From Hygrocybe punicea (Eukaryota; Basidiomycota; Agaricomycetes; Agaricales; Hygrophoraceae), in NCBI GenBank assembly GCA_963556145.1, contig OY744467.1, positions 62,001 through 126,000 on the forward strand: DNA of 64,000 nt. The letters are read 5' to 3'. How positions within the stretch are numbered: the first letter of the stretch is position 1; the number at the start of each line of letters is the position of its first letter. Positions 34,883 to 45,976 of the stretch are shown here, in pieces. The translations under genes and the position numbers were made by a program. The notes below the pieces were generated by a model. It did no database searches. It was given only the letters and a program-made list of their open reading frames with translations, and was not told where the DNA came from.

Positions 34883-37860
34883 ATGGCGAAGTTGCCCTCG
34901 CGTTCGCGACGTTCGAGTTTTGGTCCCATGCGTCGGGACAATGCCAAGCGTTCCGCATCGACTTCTCCCAAAGGGAATCCGAGTCGCAGTGTTAAGCGTC
35001 TTCGCATTGCCACCGATCTATGGTCAGAGGAGCAGCATCGGCGACAAGATGAACAAGTCCAGCAGCTTCTGTTAGGAAAGGGCAAGAAACCCCGCACATA
35101 TAACCCTAGCGACGAAAATCACATGGCCGTGATGTTGCTGCGGATGGCCCACAGTCCAAGTTGTTTCATGTGCCAGCTGGAAACGATTACTACATCAATG
35201 CCCTTGGAGACGACCCAGATCTCATGAAACTCGTTGGAGATTCCTATACGAGTAGTTCTTACAAACATGTCCGTTGTCTCGGTACGTCCAGTTACTCACT
35301 TGTTCTAAATCAATAATTCTAAGCCCCATTCTAGAGCTACTCCGGAAGGCATCCGCAACAACAACGACCCCAAATCACGTCCTACCAACATACGGACAGG
35401 AGAGAGGTGCGACTTCTACTAAATATTTATTGTCTTGGTTTAAAATATTCACGTGTCTTCAGCCGTTCAACAATCTTGGGAACGCGAGTTTTCCGGCGGG
35501 GCAGCGCAAGCTCTTTGGAGACACATTGAGGACCACTATAACCGCAAAAATGAACGCACATATGCTCATTATGCGGCCATCGTTCAATCCTCTGGCATGG
35601 GAAAGTCGAGGACAGTAGATGAGCTCGGAAAACACCACTTTGTGATACCAATCAACCTCAGAGGCCCTCATTCTACCGGTAAATTCCATGCTTGAACTCT
35701 GCTGTTCGCACAATAGCGGGCCGCTTATGCTACTTTACTTTCAGGTTATCCTCCTGCTGATGACGAAGTCCGGGATTTTTTGGCTGCTGACGGTACGCAG
35801 GTCGAGGTATACGGCCGACAATGCGCCTTCCTGGAGGCATTGTTTGACCATACCTTGGAAACGCTTCGGAAAGATTTTTCAGGCTTCGATGACGACGAAA
35901 TCGCTCCTCAGTTCAGGATAAAGATGACGGAAGGTCAGTCTTTCAAAGGGCCAAATCCCTTTCGATTGAAATTCTACCATGATGTAATCCAACGTGCGAA
36001 GAAAATAGTCTCAGCCCAGGTACTTCGATTGACCTCGCTTGTAATCTAGCTGACTCCTTCGTTGTTCCGTAGTCAGAAGATGAAGACATGACCGAGCAAC
36101 AAGCTGTCCCAATCTATGCCTCACCAAGCACGAAGGATTCTTCATATGCTTTTGCCCCTGCACGAGCGTGCGGAGAGTTGGTCGCATTCCTACGAGGTGG
36201 AGAACAAGATTCCCCAACGCCATCCGAACCGAAAACTCGCTCGGGTCAAAGAACCAAGCGGCAGACAGGTCGTGACAAGGCCAATAACGATGGTCCTCTT
36301 GCCATCCTCGCTGTCGACGAGGCGCATACCTTGACACAACGGAAAACCACCGAATTGATACAGTGGTCCAACTTCAGCGAGTTGCGACATGCATGGCGGG
36401 CTTTGCACCGATTCTCATGCTTTGCTCTCTTCATGTCAACGACGGGGAAGATCTCTCAGTTCACCTCTGCCCCTGAGGAAGATTTCTCGCGAAGAATCAT
36501 TTCTGGTGAACTGGTCCTGATCCAGCCGTTCGCGGACCTCGGGTTCGACACGCTAGCCCAGAAAATCTCTCTCAGTGAAGATTGGGATCTTCCGAAGCTG
36601 ACTTCTCCTGTTCATATGGCCCACTACGGTCGTCCCTTGTGCGTATGTGCCCTATGAGTTCTAACGTATCCCTTCGGCTGACTTATCCATTGGTTTATGA
36701 GATTCGGCTCGTTATACGATGCTGGCGACAAGGCTGTACGCGAGGACATTGTTACATTTGCCGCAACGAAGCTCCTCAACGCCGATCCGCAGGAAGTCGG
36801 AGAACTCAGCGATGATCAACGATTAGCCTGCCTATCGCAGCGAATACCGTTGGAATTCAATTCCACCACGTATATTGCTCAGGCAAACGAAAGGAAACAA
36901 GTGGAGGGTCACATGCGTGTCTGCCTGAAGATCGATGCTGCCTTCGAGAGCATGGTAACGGTATCTGCTTCAGAACCACTTCTTTCCGAAGCAGCATATA
37001 GCGTCATGGCGCAGCCGTCGTTCAATGTTCCGAAGGCTATGACATCTGTTTTGGAAGGATTCTCCATTAATAAAGGCGATCGCGGCGAATTTTTGATTAT
37101 GTTACTGTTCACTATCGCTCGCGACAAGGCCGTCGGTACTCCGGATAAACATGGTTGCCCCGGATCTCGAATAATGGACGTCGGCCCCTTTTTGACAACG
37201 AGACTATTTCATGATCAAGCCGTGCTACAGCCACTCCTGGCAGATTTCCCCAACGCTCAAATGCACTTCAACCATTATGTGAAAGTTCACGAATACGCAG
37301 CCATTGATGCTGAGTCCTTGCTGTTGTTGTTCGGTCGAGGGGCGGCCGTCCTGTGTGCCAATAATCAATATGCCATCGATGGAATTAACCTTTTCCTTCG
37401 GAATGGCTCGAAGTTGGAGCGCAAAAATCTTGGTCTAATACTCTGGCAGGGCAAGAACGACGCCGCTTTCAAGGAAAAACCTCACCAGGCACTCTTCGAT
37501 GCCATGAATGTGTATACTCTCAAAATCCTGAAGGCAGGCGAAAGCGCCATTCCCCTTATCAAGATCGTTTTTGCGTTGGCCGCAAAGACGCCGTCTCTTA
37601 CTGTGGTCAGACGCGAGCCAACCAGTGAATACAATGCCGCTGTCTACGAGATCTGGTGCGCGGGTATTTCAGCTGACATCCTCGGCGCCGTAGAAATTTC
37701 CCAGGAAAACATTTGGATGGCGCTCCTGCAGGCTTCATATGGTTGGAAGTCGATTTATGAGGGAAAGGGCGTTGACAAGGACTTGAGAAGGTCAATGAAC
37801 CCGGGAGCCGCTACTGACATTGGTCACTGGCGCCGCTGGACTACAAGAAGCCAAGCTTGA
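34883..37860 (+). CDS. P-loop NTPase plus PD-(D/E)XK nuclease-like protein
   Basis: Six exons with introns at 35282-35334, 35407-35462, 35679-35744, 36020-36072 and 36639-36701 give a protein of roughly 900 residues. The N-terminus is basic. Walker A is SSGMGKSR, Walker B is LAILAVDEAH, followed by ALFMSTTG. The C-terminal third has GDRGEFLIML, YAIDGINLFL and LILWQGKND, an E...D...QxK series typical of restriction-endonuclease-fold enzymes. An NTPase followed by such a nuclease is the layout described for Crinkler/RHS-type effectors and their transposon ancestors; that link is my inference. A shift is needed near 35110-35120 in exon 1, so this copy may be damaged, or the 5' end may be spliced in a way I miss. 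Confidence 0.68.
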
Positions 37861-39117
37861 GTGTCGCAGACAGGAATCCAGTTAATTTCCTCACTGGGTT
37901 GGCATTGTTAGGCACACAAATGTGAACACGACCTTAGGCGGGCTGAATAGCATAAGGGAGAAATATATATTCCGGCGAAAGGTCGTGAGGAGGATCTGGA
38001 CTTCGGTGTGCAGAATTAAACTTACATATAAAAGAAAACACTGCATTCACACAGCGCAAAATAAGATTCCAGCATGATACCAATAAATTACAAATTTCAT
38101 ATTTGCACCTGTGACTCTCAGTAAAAGTGAAAATTCGAGTGAATGTCTAGTGTTGGTCATGTCATAGTCGAAATCGACTAAACTTTGACTAAAGGGTGTT
38201 TTAATTAATTCTGCACGACTAACTATTGACTAGGTTAGTTGTGTGACAGTCATCTCAGTGGGCTACCGTCGTCAACGGAATACATGTGAAAGTCATGTAA
38301 TAGTCCATTAATAGTCGTACTTTTAGAAGTCAGACAGCAGTCAGGAATCAGGTATATTGAAATCCCACAATACAATGTAAGTTATTGTTAAATGGGGAGG
38401 AGGATGAGGGGAGGGGGCAATGAGGGGAAGAGGGAGGGGGCAATGAGGAAAAGGGGGAGGGGGAGCCAGGGAACACCAGAGCAAGCAAAGAACAAACTGA
38501 AATTAGGCTTTCAACGTCTTCCGGAGTGGTTTCCTGACTTTGCGCTAAAAAAGAACCTGTTAGAGACCTTTTTTTTTAACAAAAGAAATAAAATACATTG
38601 TGTAAAATCTTATGATGATCAACATTGATAGTAGTAAGTTGCTGACTCTGTCCACTCTAGAGCTAGAAATACCTAGCAAATTCAGAAAATGCGACGTCAA
38701 AAGTGGATGCACACTGAGAAAATGCATGTCAAAGCCCTATATTTCAAAGATGGTATTCATACATGACAACCAATAGTGTAAAACAACAGGATTAATGACA
38801 TATTTGAAACAATGCTAGAATAACATTAATATCTAGTGATATCTGCAAAGCCAGCACATAAGTAAGTAGGTAAGCATACCCGCAATTAATGCAAACACAA
38901 ACATCTACCTAAGTAACCCGACAGAAATCATTTTCACAACACAGGTAAAGGGTTACTAACCATGATGTAACCGTTGAAAGCATAGACTAATGAAACAAAT
39001 ACATTGATCTTATAACAGATTTAGAACCCAACCGAACATCATTTAATATGTAGGAAAGTACCATGTCAAGGCACCATCAACCACACATCAGCCACGTCAA
39101 CTAATCATCTGACATCG
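37861..39117. other. Intergenic, no supported gene
   Basis: AT-rich sequence apart from a purine-rich block at about 38392-38465, where AGGGGGCAATGAGG recurs and G runs could form quadruplexes. No open frame here has a recognisable domain. Confidence 0.55.
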
Positions 39118-39220
39118 CTGCGAAGATCGTTCGCATACAATCTTTGCATATATATTGAACATAGTGGTAACGAATCAATACCTAAGTAATGCAAAGATCG
39201 TACACGAATGATCTTCGCAG
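39118..39220. repeat. Foldback repeat upstream of copy C
   Basis: Arms 39118-39149 and 39189-39220 are inverted with 28 of 32 matches and a 39-nt loop that contains GAACATAGTGG. This parallels the foldbacks beside copies A and B, although the arm sequence differs. Confidence 0.8.
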
Positions 39221-39537
39221 TGTCAACAATAGTTTCTAACCCATTACGGATAACAAACCACAGCGACCAAATGTTACCTGAAGATCAAACGAGAACGATC
39301 TTCACCATACTAAACACAAATAGTAATATCTAATAATCTTTGTATAGACATCTCACCGTCACTACAAGTTATTGAGTGTTACCATTTATGGAAATATACA
39401 AACAAAGACAATCATAAGCCACACCTCGTTGTAAACACGTGTTATCTTAGGCGATAATCAACACCACAATGATGGGCGCAAAACGATCTGTAGGTCCCAT
39501 TTACATTCAATGTAGTGCTGATACTATTCGATTTGCA

Positions 39538-40779
39538 GGCAAAATTAACAGCGACGGATGTAGCCGCAGCACTGCGGAAAGGCGACAGTACGATGCAGAC
39601 TGAGGCCGCCACACACCAATGTTTGATGGGCTATGCCCAAGTCAACATCCTTACGATGAAGCCGAAGCTCAAATTTGGCATGTACAATTATCGGCCACTG
39701 GATGTCAGTGAAGGCGACAAGATATTCCGATCGATGATGGAGCACGGGATCCAGCGCTTCATGGTCGACAACGCGATTCCACTGGTTGTGCCGAGTGCAT
39801 GGGCGGATTCGAGTAAACTAACGGACAAAGTGGACTCCGGAGTGCATCTGCCGAGGCTGACATTTACAGAAGAGGGGTCCACGCAATTCGAAGTGATAGC
39901 GGTGGGGGGGCGACATCGCAGGTACGCGTTGGGGATGGTTGAAGACGCGCTGAAGTGGTTCCTGGTGGGATTGCGGAACAAGCAGCGGAAAAAGAAGGGC
40001 TCTGCTGGACAAGACGAAATCCACGAGCTTGAGATGAAGATCGCAGGTGTCGGATATTGGATGGTGGCGGTTCATTCACTCGGTGAGCGGTGCATAATAT
40101 TTTCCAGCACAAATGATTACACGTTATATTAGAATCAGTGGAAGCACGGGGGAAACAGGTCTCCGACTATCTGTCACGCAACGAGACGAAACACGTATAT
40201 AAAGAAACTGAGGAAGAGAAGCTAATGGCGACGCTAAAGGTGCTATTGCAGGCAAGAGATGAGGGGGAGGAACAGTTCGGGAAGGAGATGAACACTACGA
40301 AGGAAGTGGCGATGAAATCGAGCAGCAAACACAGCAGGGTGTTCAACAACGAGCTGGCGACGACATTTTATTTGATGATCTTACAGTACGGATCGGTCTT
40401 CCACGATGCATGGATCGTTCAAATCAAGTGGGCGCTCGACACATTCAGGGGCCAATACGGAGGGGTGAGCGCCGTGACTTATCAAAATACTGAATGACAC
40501 TGAAGCGTGATGCAGCTACTGATGAAATACGTGGAATACATGGTGGGACAGCTCAATTTTTTGTTCACACCGTGCGCGTTCTTGGAGGAACAAGAAATCG
40601 ACCACTTGCATGAGATGTTCGATGGTGAGGACGACGAAGCGCGTGAGAGGGCGAAGGAAGAATTGTTCAAAGCTGGGATGGAAATGGCGGCGCTGGGGAA
40701 AGTGATTCGCGAGATGATAACGCCTGGACTGTTCCAGGAGCTGGACGGCTTTTTCATCGAGCATCTAAGTTCTTCGACA
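39538..40779 (+). CDS. ParB-like family gene, copy C (3' truncated)
   Basis: This is the best-preserved copy. Exons 39538-40082, 40133-40464 and 40516-40779 are joined by 50- and 51-bp introns with clean GT-AG ends and no stop. The first exon carries KFGMYNYRPLDV, EHGIQRFMVDNAIPLVV and, after a 55-residue insert, FEVIAVGGRHRRYAL. The spacing of the PLVV and GGRHRRYA boxes is that of ParB/Srx-fold proteins, which bind or cleave nucleic acid or nucleotide; the assignment is by motif only. The rest is helical, charged sequence. Acceptor TTGCAG just before 39538 suggests a missing 5' exon; ATG 39593 is the first internal start. Repeat R2 cuts the last exon at 40780. Confidence 0.6.
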
Positions 40780-41565
40780 TTATACCGGTCTTCTATGTAT
40801 ATATATACAATTCTGGGACATGAAATTGTTGCAGATTTAAGTTGGCAATCCATTGGGAACACTACTGAGGTGCTCTGTACCAATTTTCTAAGAAATCAGC
40901 GGACCGGTTATGGAGGAAGAGTCCATGCAAGTTGGGGGGGTAATCTGTGCTAATGTGGGAAATTAGTCCGAGTTTGGCTTACATTTATCATGTGATGATG
41001 GCATCAATTATGATTCATAATCAAGTTGTTTGGTCATGTTTCCTTTTCTCAAATGGGTTGTGAGACTCCTTCTGGCCTCAATTCTCATAACTGTATTGCG
41101 GTCATTCTGCACTTTATGTGCCTCTATAGACTTTTTTATTGATACATGTATTCAACTCTGGTCACCATGTAAAGTGGACTTGTGGCCATGGAGTCTTCAA
41201 CAGTGTCTAATTCCACTTCACTGGTCATGATTGTCTGTATGAGCTATTTGTAAAATTTAACCATCTAAATTTCATGACAATGGTACAAGTGGAGTGGCAA
41301 CAGTTCACATCTGGTGAAGACATGTAGGACATTCATAACAGTCCCACTGTGTCTGGTTCATCTCATCCACAAACCCTGCACCAAGCAACTGTCTCCAATC
41401 ATTTGGAGCCACCTCCTTATCTGCCCATTCACGAGCCTTCTCAATCTTTCGTCCAGTACCAGCCACATGCCAGTCCTTCTGCTGATCCTGACCTTGGCCA
41501 TTTGAACCCCTGCAAATTGGGACACTCTGTGTCAAGTTATCCAAATCGTTCAGCTCCCAACGCGT
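40780..41565 (+). repeat. Repeat R2, copy 1, left part
   Basis: From TATACCGGTCTTC onward this matches 52912-53364 and 54500-54830 of copy 2. Shared landmarks are GGACCGGTTATGG, CATGTAAAGTGGACTTG, GAAGACATGTAGGACATTC and CAATCATTTGGAG. Both copies start at the same base inside an unrelated gene, so R2 is a mobile unit. TRIM-2 interrupts copy 1 at 41566. No terminal repeat was identified. Confidence 0.75.
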
Positions 41566-41711
41566 TGGAGAGGGTCGGGGACTGCTGAGGGACTCTCCCG
41601 AGGAGTCTGGCTGGGAAGCACACAAAGACTAAGATGGATCTGTCTACTACATCGGATCTACAACGAACCGTGGGAATCCAGTCACGTGACTGTCCAGGCA
41701 CCACTACTACA
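41566..41711 (-). repeat. TRIM-2 3' LTR
   Basis: 146-bp copy lacking the 10 bp present in the partner at about 44056-44065. Followed, reading leftward, by ACGC. Confidence 0.85.
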
Positions 41712-41862
41712 AGTGCCCCCCCTCTTGTAGCGACGCCCTCGTCGCTATCAGCAAGAGGAAAACCAAAAGGATGGAAACAGGGAAAGGGGAAAGGAAAGGA
41801 AAGGGACAGACACAAAAAAACAAAACAAAAAACAAAAAACAGTCCAGACAGGAAGCCTGACT

Positions 41863-43716
41863 CTACCTAGGCCTTGTCCAACCCAAAGCTACAAGAGCAC
41901 GACTCAAATCACGAAGGCGGGGGTCACGATCCCAATCGAGAATTGTTGGGCTGGTTGGTCGTGAGCTGGCAGGCATGAAGGGTCGTGTGATGGTTGGCTG
42001 GCCAGGCCCAATGCCTCGTGGGTGGGTCTGAGACCAGATGGGACCAATGGGGGCAGTGGAGGAATGTCGGGGGTGTGGGCAGTTGCACCGTCGAGCACGA
42101 CGCCGTAAGGTGGAAAACGGTTGCCTGGTGGTGTTGGAACGGATGGTGGAAATGTCGTGGGGGGTTCGTGTTGGAAAGGTGGCGTGGATGGGAATCGCGG
42201 CGGCTTCTTCGGCCCAGTCGAATCGCGGAGGTGGTAACGTATGTGGGGGCAAAGTCGCTGGGGTGGGGCTGCACACGCGAATCGAGCCATTCGCGGTCCC
42301 TCATTGGCCCTTCCCTTCGTCTAGGCGCGTATCGTTGCTCATCGCCGGGATTTCCTCGTGCATCTCAGCTGTCCTCGCCGTCTGTGTCTCCCTGTTCCCC
42401 GCGTACATGTCGGCTCGCGTTTCGACGTCATCTGGACAAGGGGCTCGCGCTTGCGACTTCCTGGGGGCAACGTTGTGGGTCCAGGCTGACACGGGCGCGT
42501 GTAGGTATAGGCCTGGAGGGAAAACGGGGTCTGGGGCGCGTCTGGGCGCGTTTTGGTGTGCGGGCACGGGATTTTGGGCCTGTGGGGGCGTAAACTGGTT
42601 GGGTACCGGTGCTGGCGCATTGGAATTGCATTCTGACACATGTATGGACGCGGTCTTCAGTGGGGATGGTGGTCCTTGGGAGGGCAGCGGCGTTAACGCT
42701 CGCGCGCCTGCTTTAGATGAGTGGGGACTGGTTGGGGCCGGTTCTGGTGACGTGGCGCGGTCTGGTGCAACGGCCATCGTCGTCGGTGAAGACGGACGTG
42801 TTGGGGTGTGGTAGGACACATATTCACGCGAGAACGTAGGTGTTTGGGTGGGCGTTGACGCGCGGTGCGTCTTGCGTTCAGTGTTGGGCGAGGGGGCGCG
42901 TGTTGGGATGTTGTTCGACGATGGGGTGCAGTCTAACGTGGCTGTCGTAGTTTTTGGCAACGATGGGCGTGTTGGGCCATGCAGGGATGCGTTTTGGTGC
43001 ATGGATGGGGCCGTTTGGGTGTGTGACGACGACATGGCACACTCTGGGGCGGCTGTCGTCGTTTTTGATGTGTTTTGGTTTGGCAGGGGCTCATCCGTCT
43101 GCACAGACGCGGACGTGCAGGTGGGCGGAGTTGTTTGGCTTGATGCAAAGGTGTTGGTGGGCGGCTGTTGCTGGGTTGCCACAGAAGTGGTGGTTGGTGG
43201 TGATGTTTGCATCGACACCGATACGCAGGTCGACGGGACTGTCTGGGTCGGCGCAGGGATGCTGTTGGATACTGTGTGGACCGAGATGGATGCCGGCGTT
43301 TGTGTTGACGTGTATGCATGGGTACGTAGCACTGTTTGGGCTGAGACGGAAGTGCCAGGGAGCGGCTCTGTTTGGGCTGATGCGGAAGCCCTTGTTGGCG
43401 TCGCGTCCATTTGCACTGACGCGGAATTGCTGGTGGGTGGTTGCGGCTGGGTTGCTGCGTTCGTCTGCGTTGACGCTGATATGTGGGTTGGTGGGGCCGT
43501 TTGGGTTGACTCCCAATGTGCGCGTTCCTCCGCGATGCCTTGTAAGATCCCTTCGGCTCTGCCTTTTTCGAGGCATCCTGCCACCAATCTCTCTACATCT
43601 TTCATGCACACGAGCGAGCCATCTTGAAATAAAGAACCTGAAGCGGTGGGTGCAGGTCCTTGTTGAGGTACGGAAGCCGGGGCTTTTTTTGTAGTTTTCT
43701 TTTTGTTGTTTGTCAT
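41863..43716 (-). pseudogene. TQT-repeat protein carried by TRIM-2
   Basis: A 618-codon frame from ATG 43716 to 41863 contains one in-frame TGA at 42303-42301. The N-terminus is Lys-rich (NNKKKTTKKAP) and followed by a short helical segment (DVERLVAGCLEKGRAEGILQ). Then come about ten spaced motifs of the type ST/SV/SA-QT (SASTQTN, SASVQMD, TSTQTPAS, SASVQTDE) in Pro/Thr/Ser-rich sequence. The C-terminus is Pro-rich and ends in a compact segment (ILDWDRDPRLRDLSRALVALGW). I know no homologue. Repeated TQT motifs resemble LC8 (dynein light chain) binding sites. It takes the place of gag in the element but has no zinc knuckle. Large open frames on the opposite strand are shadows. Confidence 0.6.
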
Positions 43717-43965
43717 GGCGAAATAAAAAAAGGGAAAGTTCACGGTTCTCGGTCTCGGGTTCTGAAATTTCTCGGTGCTTGGTTCTCGGTGCTCAGGGCT
43801 CTGTAAGTTCTCGGTTCTCTAGTAAAGAAGGCTCGGTTCTCAGTTTTCAGTGCTGGAAACGTTCTGGGGCTCGAAAAAGTGTTGAAAAGTGACAGAAAAA
43901 CTGAGGAAAGCTGAGAGATCACAGAAAGTTGCTGGCAGGGTTCGAAGCCACTCTCATCACCACGT

Positions 43966-44121
43966 TGGAGAGGGTCGGGGACTGCTGAGGGACTCTCCCG
44001 AGGAGTCTGGCTGGGAAGCACACAAAGACTAAGATGGATCTGTCTACTACATCAGATCAGCTACTGACTACAACGAACCGTGGGAATCCAGTCACGTGAC
44101 TGTCCAGGCACCACTACTACA
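43966..44121 (-). repeat. TRIM-2 5' LTR
   Basis: 156-bp terminal repeat, partner of 41566-41711. The candidate primer site lies at about 43949-43962, immediately inside it. Confidence 0.85.
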
Positions 44122-44602
44122 GCATCACTTCAATGGGCCCTGTGAGGCATCCTTCATGCAGCCATTCTTCACAGTAAACGCAAAAACGTTGGAGATCCTT
44201 GCTTGGACTGTAGACTCTCTTGCAACAGCCTTTCTGGATCCTCTGAGCAGCCAGTCCTTCAGTCAATAATGGCCTCCACTGTGATGTTTAGCCACTCACC
44301 ATCACCTCAAGATTCTTGTTCAGGAAGTTGACCTCAAACCACCAAAACCATGCACCAACACCAATTTCCCGACTGTTGGATCGTCTGTCATCGAAGTAAG
44401 GAATTTTCATGGGGGCTGGCAAGGATAATCCATGTGTTCAATTGGAAGAAATATATCCATAAATGTAAGCTCACATTCAATACTTGGAGCAGGAATGATT
44501 TGTTCATGGTTGCTCTTGATGAGCTCAGTAGAGCTCATCTGCTCAAATGGACTGATGAGAAAGGATGATTCAATCCAAGAATATATATGATGGCAGATGA
44601 AT
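44122..44602. other. Unassigned sequence
   Basis: Not matched elsewhere in the window and no gene seen. It is absent from R2 copy 2, so it may be another insertion or the native flank of the BAH fragment. Confidence 0.4.
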
Positions 44603-45120
44603 AAATCTTACAGCAAGTCAAGCAGCTTCTTTTTTGACCTTTTACTCAGCTTCACATCTCGAATGTGCTGCTGGGTGTAAAACCAGGACACCTTAGCCCA
44701 CAGCTCAGGTTGTTCACCATCATCACCCTCAGGTGAGGCTCTAAGATCCTCAATGGTCCCATACCAATAGCAATCTGGATGAAGATGCCCATCCAGCCGT
44801 CGAGGAGGAAGAGTAGCATACTCTGTCTCTGGTGGGATGATTGCCACACTTTGGGACAAGATGAGCTCAGAACAATGTGTAATCATTGTGCACGACATTC
44901 TTACGTGTCTTTTCGAACAAAGCTCACTGTCTCATCGCCTTCATCTACAACTAAGGTTGAAACATTGTCATGTAAGGTTTTCCAATGAATGTGAATCCCA
45001 ACTTGCCACGATATGAGGCCCAAGTCTTCATCTTTGCATACTGAGCATGTGTTGGAGGCTTTCCAGCAGAAGCCAGACGTCTTTGGTGGAAAACTGTGAG
45101 GTTGCTTTGGGAGGCCATTG
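44603..45120 (-). pseudogene. BAH-domain-like gene fragment
   Basis: On the minus strand an open block with GFCWKASNTCSVCKDEDLG and VVDEGDETVSFVRKD is followed, after a probable 39-bp intron (GTAAGAAT...CTGAG), by a second block with CYWYGTIEDLRA and LWAKVSWFYTQQHI. The second block resembles the BAH domain of fungal transposon-associated genes, and the first has a Cys pair. No start codon is convincing. The stop is TAA near 44603. Confidence 0.45.
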
Positions 45121-45356
45121 ATAATTATATCCTCAAATAGGTGGGTCTTTTATAGGGGAATTTCACCAGTTACAAATTCAGGCACCAGAGTGATCAAATA
45201 TGAAATTGCATGGACAGGTGGTGATGGTGCCTAGCCTCATGCCCTGATCTCATGCCTAGCCTCATGCCCTAATCTGGTGCCTCAGCCTCATGGCCCAGCA
45301 AATATATAGCCAACAAATTGACCATTGACACAACAAATTAAAACCCCAGACGGCTC

Positions 45357-45600
45357 ATGTTAACAGATCTCACTGATCTGCAAAATGGTCTTGCAACCCT
45401 TCAACAGTTGCTGGATGAAGAATCCAAGGCCGAAACAAATGAGTTGGAGGCCAACTTGGCAAGTTTACACATGAACATGGCAAGCTTACAGTCAACCTTT
45501 GTTGGGGTTGCATTTCCGGTGGAGTATTGCTTTGGAATTGTCAGGTGATTGCTCTTGCTTACTTTCTCATTATCATAGACATGTGAAGATGAAGGACAAG
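45357..45600 (+). repeat. Repeat R2, copy 1, internal part
   Basis: Aligns with 54825-54985 of copy 2 (both contain ACAAATGAGTTGGAGGC and GGAGTATTGCTT). The open frame reads ETNELEANLASL in both. Relative to copy 2, this copy has a duplicated ACATGGCAAG segment and about 20-40 extra bases after GTCAGG, possibly an intron. Confidence 0.65.
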
Positions 45601-45976
45601 CACAATGGTTGGACAGTCCTGTTGGTAGCTTGACCTTGTTTCAGATTTCCATGCTCAAACTGAAACATTCAGCCTTCAACACCAGAAGATGTATCTGTGG
45701 CATCTGGGTGCAACTCCCCTAGTCAATGCCATGCAGTTCCATTGCAGTCAATGCCAGTTGTCCCCATTTATGTGTCATCTGACGAGGCTTCGCAGTCAAC
45801 CCCTGAGAATGTAGATGGGACTGGGTCTAATGGATCATATGAACCTGAACCAGCTGTACCAGCTGCAGAAGGGGATGGCCAACCTGATCAGGGGGTTGTA
45901 GGTCCATCAGTTCTTGGTCAGTCATCCACTCTGAAAACCTCAAAACATCTTATCACAATGCATCCATTATTCAGCA

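Larger units (their letters stand above)
41566..44121 (-). mobile_element. TRIM-2, non-autonomous LTR element with long ORF
   Basis: On the minus strand the LTRs (43966-44121, 156 bp; 41566-41711, 146 bp) start TGTAGTAG and end CTCTCCA, as in TRIM-1. The length difference is one 10-bp indel. Three bases inside is TGGTGATGAGAGTGG followed by TTCGAACC, a candidate primer site matching a tRNA 3' end and T-arm. A purine tract (41716-41726) and a GCGACG/CGTCGC hairpin (41730-41745) precede the 3' LTR, again as in TRIM-1. Flanks are GCGT and GCAT, compatible with a 4-bp duplication that has since mutated at CpG. There is no pol. Confidence 0.85.

Noticed and set aside
39538..40779. Bacterial ParB contamination
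   Set aside because: Two clean 50-bp GT-AG introns and related intron-bearing copies nearby show it is eukaryotic.
40780..40800. R2 as a Helitron
   Set aside because: It starts TATACC rather than TC, and I found no CTRR hairpin end on either strand.
42038..43694. Plus-strand frames of 246-259 codons within TRIM-2
   Set aside because: They lie opposite the longer TQT-repeat ORF and mirror its repeats.
43930..43966. Possible tRNA 3' half (GGTTCGAAGCC...CACC)
   Set aside because: No 5' half or anticodon arm; the position directly inside the LTR fits a primer-binding site.
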